A stretch of DNA of 8,421 nucleotides from CAYLHS01 sp964383535 (GCA_964383535.1 CAYLHS010000088.1:1-8421); one strand, 5' to 3'; positions 1-6,287 are shown, counted from the first letter of the stretch. Translations and numbers: made by a program. Notes: generated by a model from the letters alone, not told the origin.

Positions 1-1118
1 TTCCCGCTCCACACGAAGATGCCCTGTGCGCCGAGATTGGCGGCCACTTCGTCGGGATGCCTACCCGCCACGGCCAGGGCGAAGGTTGGGGTGCGATCTG
101 TGAGATCACCTTCCGTGATGCCGTGCACCTTCACCTGGGAAAGGCCATCTACTCCGTCGAGAAAACGCCGGGCCAACCCGCGCTCGTAAGCGCTGGTGGC
201 CGCCGTGGCGGCAACCAGACGGTCTCGTCGGGTGAGCGTCGCTCCGGCCGAGCGCGACACCCGCTCTCCGAGGTCTGCCCAATACTCGATCGCGGCGGTC
301 AAACCGGCCAGACTCTCGAAGCTCTGGGTGCCCGTCTCCCACTTGCCGGGAGGACGCTCGGGGGCTGGGCGTACGTTGTAGCTGTCGAACTGGTTCAGCC
401 GATCGTATGTGCCGTAGAGCACCCCGGTGTGCGGCCCGAAGAACTTGTATGCCGAGGCGACGAGGAAGTCGCAGTCGAGCGCCGCTACATCGATGGTCCT
501 GTGAGGGGCGAGGTGGACGGCGTCCACATACGCGATCGCGCCGACTGCATGGGCCATCTCCACGACGCGGCGCACGTCGACAAGGCTGCCGGACGCGTTG
601 GAGGCTGCCGTGACCGCGACGAGCCGGGTGTTCGGTCCAATGGCAGACTCCATTGAGTCCATGTCGAGGCTGGCATTCGACGGATCCACGTCAACCATGC
701 GCACCGTCGCTCCGCTATCGGCGGCCGCCATAACCCAGGGAGTGACGTTGGCGTCGTGATCCAACTGGGTGACCACGACTTCGCTGTCGCGATCCCACGT
801 CCGGGCCAGCGCTCGACTCACCGCGAAGGTGAGACTGGTCATGTTCTGCCCGAAAGCGATCTCATCGTGACTCGAGGCTCCCAAGAAGTCGGCCAGGGCA
901 GAACGCGCTTGTCGGTGTACTTCGTCGGAGTCGCGGCTGGCCTCGAAGAACCCTCCGTGGTTGCTTCCCCCTCTTCGCAGATAGCCACTCATCGCATCGA
1001 TAACCGACTCGGGTACTTGGGTACCACCTGGGCCGTCTGCCCAGATCACGGGCCGGCCGTCGAGCGTGCGTGAAAGCGCCGGGAACCGGGATCTTATCGA
1101 AATCGTATCGAGTTCCAT
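1..1118 (-). CDS. Cysteine desulfurase-like PLP enzyme (class V aminotransferase), C-terminus cut by window edge
   Basis: This is a fold-type I PLP enzyme; 372 residues are visible with no stop before the edge, so roughly 30-40 C-terminal residues are probably missing. The lysine expected to bind PLP is K225 in SAYKFFGPH. The phosphate and ring pocket is seen in QLDHDANVTPW (residues 118-128, H121) and DAVHLAPH (199-206). These phrases match the 'cysteine desulfurase-like' subgroup (TIGR01976/VC1184 type, from memory) better than SufS or IscS, which read Gln where this has H202. The end reads GIFVWSG (366-372), where SufS has a V-R-x-G-H-H-C-A type motif, so the catalytic Cys would lie just past the edge and its Arg is already Trp. 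True desulfurase activity is therefore doubtful, and the substrate is unknown. ATG at 1118 is chosen because a GGAGGT ribosome site precedes it. It lies 124 bp downstream of acnA on the same strand and may be co-transcribed or use its own promoter; TAGCCT at 1151-1146 is a weak -10 candidate. Confidence 0.9.
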   Translation of the reverse strand, partial: MELDTISIRSRFPALSRTLDGRPVIWADGPGGTQVPESVIDAMSGYLRRGGSNHGGFFEASRDSDEVHRQARSALADFLGASSHDEIAFGQNMTSLTFAVSRALARTWDRDSEVVVTQLDHDANVTPWVMAAADSGATVRMVDVDPSNASLDMDSMESAIGPNTRLVAVTAASNASGSLVDVRRVVEMAHAVGAIAYVDAVHLAPHRTIDVAALDCDFLVASAYKFFGPHTGVLYGTYDRLNQFDSYNVRPAPERPPGKWETGTQSFESLAGLTAAIEYWADLGERVSRSAGATLTRRDRLVAATAATSAYERGLARRFLDGVDGLSQVKVHGITEGDLTDRTPTFALAVAGRHPDEVAANLGAQGIFVWSG

Positions 1119-1122
1119 GGGT

Positions 1123-1128
1123 ACCTCC
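1123..1128 (-). promoter_or_regulatory. Ribosome binding site of the cysteine desulfurase-like gene
   Basis: On the minus strand GGAGGT lies four bases before the ATG at 1118. It is the strongest Shine-Dalgarno match in the window and fixes the start of this gene. Confidence 0.75.
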
Positions 1129-1200
1129 GTCGCGCCGGCGTCCGCAGGCTACCCATCGATCGTCCGGCGGTCGCCAACCCTCGTCTCGCGCACCACGATC

Positions 1201-1215
1201 CCGCAGGACCTGCGG
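1201..1215 (-). terminator. Perfect inverted repeat after acnA, possible terminator or operator
   Basis: CCGCAGG and CCTGCGG are exact complements around a single A. The repeat begins 28 bases past the acnA stop. As RNA it would fold with a 6-bp stem and a 3-nt loop. No T tract follows, so it would be a stem-only terminator of the kind suggested for GC-rich actinobacteria. Because it also lies about 85 bp upstream of the next start (1118), a protein-binding palindrome is an equally fair reading. Confidence 0.4.
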
Positions 1216-1242
1216 CCGAGTGCCGTGCGCCCCGACGAGCGA

Positions 1243-3900
1243 TCAGCCGGCGGCCATGTGGCGAAGCACGGTGTGCAGGATGCCTCCGTTGCGGTAGTAC
1301 TCGACCTCGATCGGCGTGTCGACCCTCGCCGTCACGGTGAACGTCTTGGCCGTCCCATCAACGGACGTCGCCGTGACCTCGACCTTCTGCTTCGGTTCCA
1401 GGAGATCGTCGATGGTGATGTCGAACGTCTCCGTTCCGTCGAGCCCCAGGGTTTCGGCGGTCTCTCCCGGAGTGAACTCGAGAGGCAGCACACCCATGCC
1501 GATCAGGTTCGATCGGTGGATCCGCTCGTAGCTTTCGGCAATGACGGCCTTCACACCCAACAGGAAGGTACCTTTGGCCGCCCAGTCGCGGGAGCTTCCC
1601 ATTCCGTAGTCCCTACCTGCCAGCACGACCAGCGGAACCCCAGCCTCCTTGTAGTCGAGGCTGGCCTCGTAGATCGTCTTCACGTCCCCGTCTACGAAGT
1701 CGGTCGTGAACCCGCCTTCTGTGCCCGGTGCGAGCTGGTTGCGGACGCGGATGTTGGCGAACGTGCCTCTGGTCATCACCCGGTCGTTCCCCCGGCGTGA
1801 TCCGTAGCTGTTGAACATCGCCCGTTCGACGCCATGGTTGATCAGATACTTGCCGGCAGGCGAGTCGGGGCCGATCGAGCCGGCAGGGCTGATGTGGTCG
1901 GTTGTCACCGATTCGCCGAGCTTGGCGAGTACCCGAGCGCCGCTGATCGGTTCAATCGGCCTGACCTCTTGCGTGAGTCCCTGGAAGAAGGGTGGCTCCT
2001 GGATGTAGGTGCTGTCGTCTTGCCAGTCGTAGAGGGCACCGCCGGACGTTTCGATCGCTCGCCACTGTTCGGGGCCCTCGAACACGTTGGCATACTCCCT
2101 CTCGAACTGGTCCCGGTGGACGTGTGCTGCGACGATCTCGTCGATCTCGGACTGGGTTGGCCAGATGTCTCTGAGATACACATCGGTCCCGTCAGAGTCC
2201 GTGCCTATCGGATCGGTGGCCAAGTCGATGTCGACCGTGCCGGCAAGCGCGTACGCGACGACCATCGGCGGCGATGCCAGGTAGTTCGCCCGCACATCCG
2301 GCGAGATCCTGCCTTCGAAGTTTCGGTTGCCGGATAGCACCGACGTGGCCACCAGGTCTGACTGCTGAATGGCGTCGTGGATCGGGTCGGGCAGGGGTCC
2401 CGAGTTCCCGATGCAGGTCGTGCACCCATACCCGACGAGATAGAAGCCGCACGCCTCGAGATCGTCGAGCAGCCCTGACCCGGTCAGATAGTCCGTTACG
2501 ACTTTGGAGCCGGGCGCCAGTGACGTCTTGACCCACGGCTTGCGTTGGAGGCCTCGCTCCCTCGCCTTGCGTGCGACCAGCCCCGCGCCGACCATCACGC
2601 TCGGGTTGGAGGTGTTCGTGCACGACGTGATCGCGGCGATCACCACGTCGCCGTCGGCGAGATCGAACGAATCGCCGTTCATGGCGACGTGCGTCTTGAC
2701 GAGGGTGTCTCCGGGACGGCCGAAGGTCGACTCGAGGTCCGAGCGCCACTTCGATTGCATGTCGGTCAGCGCGATACGGTCCTGTGGCCGCTTGGGACCC
2801 GCGAGCGACGGAACGACCGTCGACATGTCGAGTTCGAGTGTCGAGACGTAGTCGGCGACGACGGCGTCATTCCGCCAGAGTCCCTGCACCTTCGCGTAGG
2901 CCTCGACCGTCTCGACGAGTCGTTCGTCGCGTCCGGTGAGGCGCATGTAGGTGAGTGTCTGGCGGTCGACGGGGAAGTAACCCATCGTTGCGCCGTACTC
3001 CGGTGCCATGTTGGCGATCGTTGCTCTGTTGGCGACCGGCATGTCCTCCAGGCCGGGGCCGAAGAACTCGACGAACTTGCCGACCACCCCGTGCTTTCGC
3101 AGCATCTCCGTGACGCGCAGGACGAGATCGGTTGCCGTCGCACCTTCCGCCAGACGGCCGGTGAGGCGGAATCCGACGACCTCGGGGATCAGCATGTAGA
3201 TCGGTTGGCCAAGCATCACGGCTTCTGCCTCGATACCGCCCACACCCCAGCCGAGCACCCCGAGACCATTGATCATGGTCGTGTGTGAGTCGGTGCCGAC
3301 CAGGCTGTCCGGATAGATCGTGACACCGTCGTCCCACACGACCTTCGCCAGGTACTCGAGATTCACCTGGTGCACGATGCCGGTTTCGGGCGGTACGACA
3401 CGGAAGTTGGAGAACGCCGACGTCCCCCACTTCAGGAACTCATAGCGTTCCTTGTTGCGTTCGAACTCCTTCTCGGCGTTGATCTGAAGCGCCATGCCCG
3501 AGTTGAACGCGTCGACCTGCACCGAGTGGTCGATGACGAGATCGCACGGCACGAGTGGATTCACCTTCTGCGCTTGTGAGAGATCACCGGTCATCGCAAC
3601 GATCGCGCTGCGCATCGCGGCAAGGTCGACAACCGCCGGCACCCCTGTGAAGTCCTGGAGGACCACGCGGCCGGGCATGAACGGCACCTCCGCCGTCCCC
3701 AGCCTCCTGTGGTCATAGGCGGCAAGTGTCCTGACGTCATCCTCCGTCACCGCGTGTCCGTCGACGTTGCGGAGCACGGCCTCGAGGAGGACCTTGATCG
3801 AGTAGGGGAGTCGGTCGATGTCGGCGTCAACGGCATCGAGTCGGAAGACGGTGCGGTCGCCGAACGGCGTTGACATCGTGTGACGGGCGGTTTCAGTCAT
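1243..3900 (-). CDS. acnA: Aconitate hydratase (AcnA/IRP type)
   Basis: This is aconitase, which interconverts citrate and isocitrate through cis-aconitate in the TCA cycle, in the cytosol, using a [4Fe-4S] cluster. It has 885 residues, close to E. coli AcnA (about 890). The three cluster ligands are present: C427 in ITSCTNTSNPS and C493 and C496 in GCTTCIGNSGP. Other family signatures are DHSVQVD (124-130), VGTDSHTTMINGLG (201-214) and, in the C-terminal swivel domain, YGMGSSRDWAAKG (765-777) and ESYERIHRSNLIGMG (789-803). Domain order is the cluster-binding alpha/beta/alpha core (about 60-550), a linker, then the swivel domain (about 650-810). ATG at 3900 has GAGGTGA just upstream; a second Met at residue 9 is less well placed. 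A regulator gene ends 59 bp upstream on the same strand, so expression could be read-through from it or from the candidate promoter at 3926-3931. In some bacteria apo-AcnA binds RNA; nothing here tests that. Confidence 0.98.
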   Translation of the reverse strand: MTETARHTMSTPFGDRTVFRLDAVDADIDRLPYSIKVLLEAVLRNVDGHAVTEDDVRTLAAYDHRRLGTAEVPFMPGRVVLQDFTGVPAVVDLAAMRSAIVAMTGDLSQAQKVNPLVPCDLVIDHSVQVDAFNSGMALQINAEKEFERNKERYEFLKWGTSAFSNFRVVPPETGIVHQVNLEYLAKVVWDDGVTIYPDSLVGTDSHTTMINGLGVLGWGVGGIEAEAVMLGQPIYMLIPEVVGFRLTGRLAEGATATDLVLRVTEMLRKHGVVGKFVEFFGPGLEDMPVANRATIANMAPEYGATMGYFPVDRQTLTYMRLTGRDERLVETVEAYAKVQGLWRNDAVVADYVSTLELDMSTVVPSLAGPKRPQDRIALTDMQSKWRSDLESTFGRPGDTLVKTHVAMNGDSFDLADGDVVIAAITSCTNTSNPSVMVGAGLVARKARERGLQRKPWVKTSLAPGSKVVTDYLTGSGLLDDLEACGFYLVGYGCTTCIGNSGPLPDPIHDAIQQSDLVATSVLSGNRNFEGRISPDVRANYLASPPMVVAYALAGTVDIDLATDPIGTDSDGTDVYLRDIWPTQSEIDEIVAAHVHRDQFEREYANVFEGPEQWRAIETSGGALYDWQDDSTYIQEPPFFQGLTQEVRPIEPISGARVLAKLGESVTTDHISPAGSIGPDSPAGKYLINHGVERAMFNSYGSRRGNDRVMTRGTFANIRVRNQLAPGTEGGFTTDFVDGDVKTIYEASLDYKEAGVPLVVLAGRDYGMGSSRDWAAKGTFLLGVKAVIAESYERIHRSNLIGMGVLPLEFTPGETAETLGLDGTETFDITIDDLLEPKQKVEVTATSVDGTAKTFTVTARVDTPIEVEYYRNGGILHTVLRHMAAG

Positions 3901-3903
3901 GCG

Positions 3904-3910
3904 TCACCTC
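3904..3910 (-). promoter_or_regulatory. Ribosome binding site of acnA
   Basis: The minus strand reads GAGGTGA three bases before the ATG at 3900. This supports the first Met over the second Met at residue 9. Confidence 0.6.
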
Positions 3911-3925
3911 GCTGAGTTCGGTCCC

Positions 3926-3931
3926 AGTGTA
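3926..3931 (-). promoter_or_regulatory. Candidate -10 box for acnA
   Basis: TACACT on the minus strand fits the TANNNT -10 consensus. It would start transcription near 3919, leaving a leader of about 19 nt that contains the ribosome site. No good -35 hexamer is visible; the place where one would sit is covered by the inverted repeat at 3941-3955. If real, acnA can be transcribed independently of the regulator upstream. Confidence 0.35.
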
Positions 3932-3940
3932 CCGAGGGGA

Positions 3941-3955
3941 GGTCGGGCGCCGACC
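3941..3955 (-). terminator. Inverted repeat between regulator and acnA: terminator or operator
   Basis: GGTCGG and CCGACC are perfect complements around GCG, giving a 6-bp GC-rich stem with a 3-nt loop that starts four bases after the regulator stop codon. No T tract follows on the minus strand. It overlaps where the -35 region of the acnA promoter candidate would be, so it may end the regulator transcript, serve as an operator for acnA, or do both. Confidence 0.4.
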
Positions 3956-3959
3956 CGGA

Positions 3960-4640
3960 TCAGAGACTCGTGACGCAGGCGTGCGAAGGCCCGAGATGCG
4001 CCTCGAGCGTCGCTGCCGCAGTCGGTGCCATCACATCGAAGATGCCCGCCATGATTCCCCTGTCCAACGCGCACAACACCTCGGGGTGCTCGAAGGTCCC
4101 CGCACTGAACGGGCAGTACCGGGTCAGGAGCCGGTCACCTTCAACGACGATCTCGAAACCCTCGTGGCGCAACATCGTGGCAACCGTCTCGAAGACGTCA
4201 TCTGCCGGGTCGAGATCGAGTCTGTTGGCGAGATCGCGTCCGAAATCCCTTCCGATGTCGAGCGCGACCTGGGCGCCGTCTGAAGGAGCAAGTCGCATGA
4301 CGGTGCGCACGAGGAGGTCGACCAGCAGATCGAGCCGGCGGGTGGGAAACCGAAGATCGATCTCTTTGTCGGTCGACGCGTAACACTTGGCCGGGCGACC
4401 GGCGCCAGGACCGCTCTTACCCGACTGTCGGCGCCGGGAGACCTCCAGGTAGCCCTCGTCGGCGAGCCGATCGAGATGATGACGCGCGACGTTCGGATGG
4501 ATCCCGAACTCCTTGGCGATGATCGCGGCCGTGAGAGGCTCCTGGGAAGCGCGGATCCGAAGGTAGATCGATCGTCGAGTGGGATCGCCGAGGGTTGCGG
4601 TGAGCTTGTTGAGACTCAGCTCCAGGTTCCTGACATCCAC
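3960..4640 (-). CDS. Winged-helix regulator of the COG2345/SufR type, possible Fe-S sensor
   Basis: This is a 226-residue DNA-binding protein. Residues 10-70 form a winged helix (LGDPTRRSIY, then AAIIAKEFGIHPNVARHHLDRLADEGYLEV); the wing carries GRPAKCY (81-87), as in ArsR-like COG2345 proteins. The C-terminal half holds RYCPFSAGTFEHPEVLC and ends HACVTSL: C176, C190 and C222 (spacing C-x13-C-x31-C), with a further C86 in the wing. SufR, the repressor of suf Fe-S assembly genes, has this architecture with clustered C-terminal Cys ligands, so Fe-S or redox sensing is a reasonable inference but is not shown. The frame stays open upstream to 4880, but that part is antisense to mrp and lacks the family's sequence. 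GTG at 4640 is chosen because the HTH follows directly and TATAGT ends six bases before it, predicting a leaderless mRNA; GTG at 4664 is the alternative. It is divergent from mrp and followed by acnA. Confidence 0.88.
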   Translation of the reverse strand: MDVRNLELSLNKLTATLGDPTRRSIYLRIRASQEPLTAAIIAKEFGIHPNVARHHLDRLADEGYLEVSRRRQSGKSGPGAGRPAKCYASTDKEIDLRFPTRRLDLLVDLLVRTVMRLAPSDGAQVALDIGRDFGRDLANRLDLDPADDVFETVATMLRHEGFEIVVEGDRLLTRYCPFSAGTFEHPEVLCALDRGIMAGIFDVMAPTAAATLEAHLGPSHACVTSL

Positions 4641-4646
4641 CCGGTC

Positions 4647-4654
4647 ACTATAGT
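4647..4654. promoter_or_regulatory. Shared divergent -10 palindrome between the regulator and mrp
   Basis: ACTATAGT is its own reverse complement, so both strands read TATAGT, a good TANNNT -10 box (4652-4647 on minus, 4649-4654 on plus). On the minus strand the start point would fall at 4640, exactly the regulator GTG. On the plus strand it would fall near 4661, giving mrp a leader of about 33 nt with a ribosome site. No strong -35 is evident for either direction. The two polymerase sites overlap almost completely, so initiation should be mutually exclusive. Confidence 0.5.
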
Positions 4655-4671
4655 TTTGCCTCACTTCTAAA

Positions 4672-4678
4672 CACTGTG
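4672..4678. promoter_or_regulatory. Possible operator, CACTGTG palindrome
   Basis: CACTGTG is symmetric around a central T in the regulator/mrp gap. CACT also recurs at 4646-4649 and 4662-4665, so three copies lie within 30 bp. An autoregulator divergent from its target would be expected to bind here. The site is short and could arise by chance. Confidence 0.25.
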
Positions 4679-4683
4679 CAGAT

Positions 4684-4687
4684 AGGA
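4684..4687 (+). promoter_or_regulatory. Ribosome binding site deciding the mrp start
   Basis: AGGA lies six bases before ATG 4694. The in-frame GTG at 4676 has no purine-rich stretch at the right distance, so the ATG is preferred. Confidence 0.5.
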
Positions 4688-4693
4688 CTTGCA

Positions 4694-5773
4694 ATGGAGG
4701 ACGCAGTACGGATCGCCATCGGTGCGGTCGTCGACCCGCAGTTCGGGCGAACCCTCGACGAGCTGGGAGCAATCGCCGAACTCGCCGTGAGCGGGGGTGT
4801 CGTAGCGGCGACCATCGAGCTTGCCGACCCGCACTACCCGTACGAGGAGCGTCTCGGCGCAGCGATCGACGAGGCGGCAAGGACGATCGAGGGAGTCGAC
4901 TCGGCCCGTGTTCGGTACGTGGTCCTCGATGACGACGGGGCCGATGCGCTCATGTCCCGGCTCCGTCCCGAGAAGAAGCCGGCGGGTGGCCCCGGTTCAC
5001 GGACGAGGGTGATCACTGTCACGAGTGGCAAGGGTGGTGTGGGCAAGTCGTCGGTTGCAGCGAACCTCGCGGTGACGCTCGCCCGGCGGGGCAGATCGGT
5101 CGGCCTGATCGACGCCGACGTCTACGGGTTCTCGATCCCCAGGATGCTTGGCGTACTGACGCCACCCGCCGTCGTCGGAGGGTCGCTCATCGCTCCGCAA
5201 GGTTACGGCGTACGCGTCATGTCGATGGACTATTTCGTGAAGCCCGATCAAGCGGTCATCTGGCGGGGGCCGATGCTGCACAAGGCGCTCGAGCAGTTCT
5301 TGACCGATGTGTTCTGGGACGAGCCCGAGTACCTGCTCATCGACACGCCGCCGGGTACCGGCGACGTCGCGATCTCCCTGTCGCAGTTTCTGCCGAGAGC
5401 CGAGGTCCTGGTCGTGACCACCCCACAGCTAACCGCCCAGCGTGTCGCGAAGAAGGCGGCGCTGATGGCAGAGAAGGTCAATCAGGACGTCATCGGGGTC
5501 GTAGAGAACATGTCCTGGTTCACCGGCGACGACGGCACTCGCTATTCGCTGTTCGGCAACGGAGGCGGAGCGCAACTCGCCGAGGAACTGAACGTGCCCC
5601 TGATGGGGCAGATTCCGCTCGTGCCTGCCATGCGTGCCGGTGCCGACCAGGGCGTTCCTGTCGCCGTCGCCGCACCGGACAGCGAGGCTGCCGCCGCGTT
5701 CGACCAGTTTGCGGCGACGCTCGAGGCGACGACCCCGAGGGTACGCACGCACCCCGAGCTGATCATCAAGTAG
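4694..5773 (+). CDS. mrp: Mrp/ApbC-family P-loop ATPase (Fe-S carrier homologue) without cysteine
   Basis: This is a MinD/Mrp-family ATPase of 359 residues from ATG 4694 (365 from GTG 4676). The N-terminal 80 or so residues form a MIP18/DUF59-type domain (DPQFGRTLDELG). The deviant Walker A GKGGVGKS is at 112-119, DADVYG at 140-145 and Walker B/switch DTPPGTGD at 217-224. Family members in other bacteria carry or transfer [4Fe-4S] clusters as dimers through a conserved CxxC. Here the matching stretch, ENMSWFTGDDGTRYSLFGNGGG (from residue 271), has no CxxC, and I find no Cys in the whole protein. It cannot hold a cluster with its own thiols, so the carrier role is uncertain; a chaperone or other ATP-driven role is possible. 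I recall actinobacterial Mrps often lacking CxxC. The gene is divergent from the SufR-like regulator and converges on panD with a 1-base gap. Confidence 0.95.
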   Translation: MEDAVRIAIGAVVDPQFGRTLDELGAIAELAVSGGVVAATIELADPHYPYEERLGAAIDEAARTIEGVDSARVRYVVLDDDGADALMSRLRPEKKPAGGPGSRTRVITVTSGKGGVGKSSVAANLAVTLARRGRSVGLIDADVYGFSIPRMLGVLTPPAVVGGSLIAPQGYGVRVMSMDYFVKPDQAVIWRGPMLHKALEQFLTDVFWDEPEYLLIDTPPGTGDVAISLSQFLPRAEVLVVTTPQLTAQRVAKKAALMAEKVNQDVIGVVENMSWFTGDDGTRYSLFGNGGGAQLAEELNVPLMGQIPLVPAMRAGADQGVPVAVAAPDSEAAAAFDQFAATLEATTPRVRTHPELIIK

Positions 5774-5774
5774 C

Positions 5775-6155
5775 TCAAGCCGCCTGTGCGGGCACTCCGT
5801 GCGCAATGCGGGTGACGTTGTTCTGTTCATCGAAGTGCAGCACCGTCGGGAGGTGAGCGTCAGCCTCTTCTTCGGTCATCGCCGCGTAGCTCACGATGAT
5901 CACCCGATCACCGGGAGATGCCCTGTGGGCTGCAGCGCCGTTCACGGAGATGATCTTGGAGCCGGCCTCCGCTTTGATGGCGTAGGTGATGAATCGCTGA
6001 CCGTTGGCGATGTTGAAGATGTGGACCTGCTCGTGTTCCCTGATCCCCGCGGCTTCCAGCCAGTCGGCGTCGATGGCGCAGGAACCTTCGTACTCCAGCT
6101 CGGCGTGGGTGACGACCACGCGGTGCAGCTTGGACTTCATGAGTGTGACGTGCAT
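5775..6155 (-). CDS. panD: Aspartate 1-decarboxylase (PanD)
   Basis: PanD makes beta-alanine from L-aspartate for pantothenate and coenzyme A synthesis. It is made as a proenzyme that cleaves itself to form a pyruvoyl cofactor. The 126 residues match the usual length. The cleavage site is G24-S25 in YEGSCAID, preceded by KLHRVVVTHAELE (9-21; K9 is the expected catalytic Lys) and followed by the Y-A-I-K strand and NGAAAHRASPGDRVIIVSYA, typical of the double-psi barrel. ATG at 6155 is chosen because it places the cleavage site at 24/25 and AAGGA lies eight bases upstream. The open frame continues to 6440, but that extension is not PanD-like. Its stop faces the mrp stop across one base. Upstream, TATACT at 6195-6190 is a good -10 box. 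No other pantothenate gene is in the window. Confidence 0.98.
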   Translation of the reverse strand: MHVTLMKSKLHRVVVTHAELEYEGSCAIDADWLEAAGIREHEQVHIFNIANGQRFITYAIKAEAGSKIISVNGAAAHRASPGDRVIIVSYAAMTEEEADAHLPTVLHFDEQNNVTRIAHGVPAQAA

Positions 6156-6163
6156 TGCTCGAA

Positions 6164-6168
6164 TCCTT
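6164..6168 (-). promoter_or_regulatory. Ribosome binding site of panD
   Basis: AAGGA on the minus strand lies eight bases before ATG 6155. It supports this start over upstream in-frame codons. Confidence 0.55.
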
Positions 6169-6189
6169 TCGGTATCCGGCGACGCACAC

Positions 6190-6195
6190 AGTATA
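6190..6195 (-). promoter_or_regulatory. Candidate -10 box of panD
   Basis: TATACT on the minus strand is close to TATAAT and would start transcription near 6183, giving a leader of about 28 nt that contains the ribosome site. No convincing -35 is seen. The overlapping GTATAC (6191-6196) is symmetric, so a plus-strand signal is also possible. Confidence 0.45.
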
Positions 6196-6281
6196 CAAGG
6201 GTCTCGGGCGGTCACGTCCCCCGTTCTGCCATCAACCCAGGGCTCACGGGAAAAGGGGGCGGGTCGAACGCCGGCATGGGC

Positions 6282-6287
6282 TAGCGT
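6282..6287 (+). promoter_or_regulatory. Candidate -10 box for a leaderless acetyltransferase mRNA
   Basis: TAGCGT fits TANNNT and lies seven bases before ATG 6295, the distance expected when transcription starts at or next to the start codon. No Shine-Dalgarno sequence precedes the ATG, which agrees with leaderless translation. The -35 region is unremarkable. Confidence 0.4.

Noticed and set aside
57..656. 199-residue plus-strand open frame
   Set aside because: It lies antisense inside the PLP enzyme gene, has Arg/Gly/Val-rich composition with no recognisable family, and is explained by the GC-rich codon bias of the real gene.
1066..1800. 244-residue plus-strand open frame
   Set aside because: It is antisense to acnA and to the end of the PLP enzyme gene, with no known motif; a shadow of high-GC coding sequence.
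2545..3288. 247-residue plus-strand open frame
   Set aside because: It lies wholly antisense within acnA, where the opposite strand encodes aconitase signatures without a break.
3901..3959. Riboswitch or IRE-like leader before acnA
   Set aside because: The gap is only 59 bp and is already used by a stem, a -10 candidate and the ribosome site; no known leader fold fits.
4676..4693. GTG 4676 as the mrp start
   Set aside because: No ribosome site precedes it and the added six residues lie outside the domain; ATG 4694 has AGGA at a good distance.
4641..4880. N-terminal extension of the regulator (306 residues in all)
   Set aside because: The added residues are Arg/Pro-rich, antisense to mrp and outside the regulator family; the GTG at 4640 next to a -10 box is a better start.
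5429..5830. 133-residue minus-strand open frame across the mrp/panD junction
   Set aside because: It is antisense to mrp and overlaps panD in another frame, with no family resemblance.
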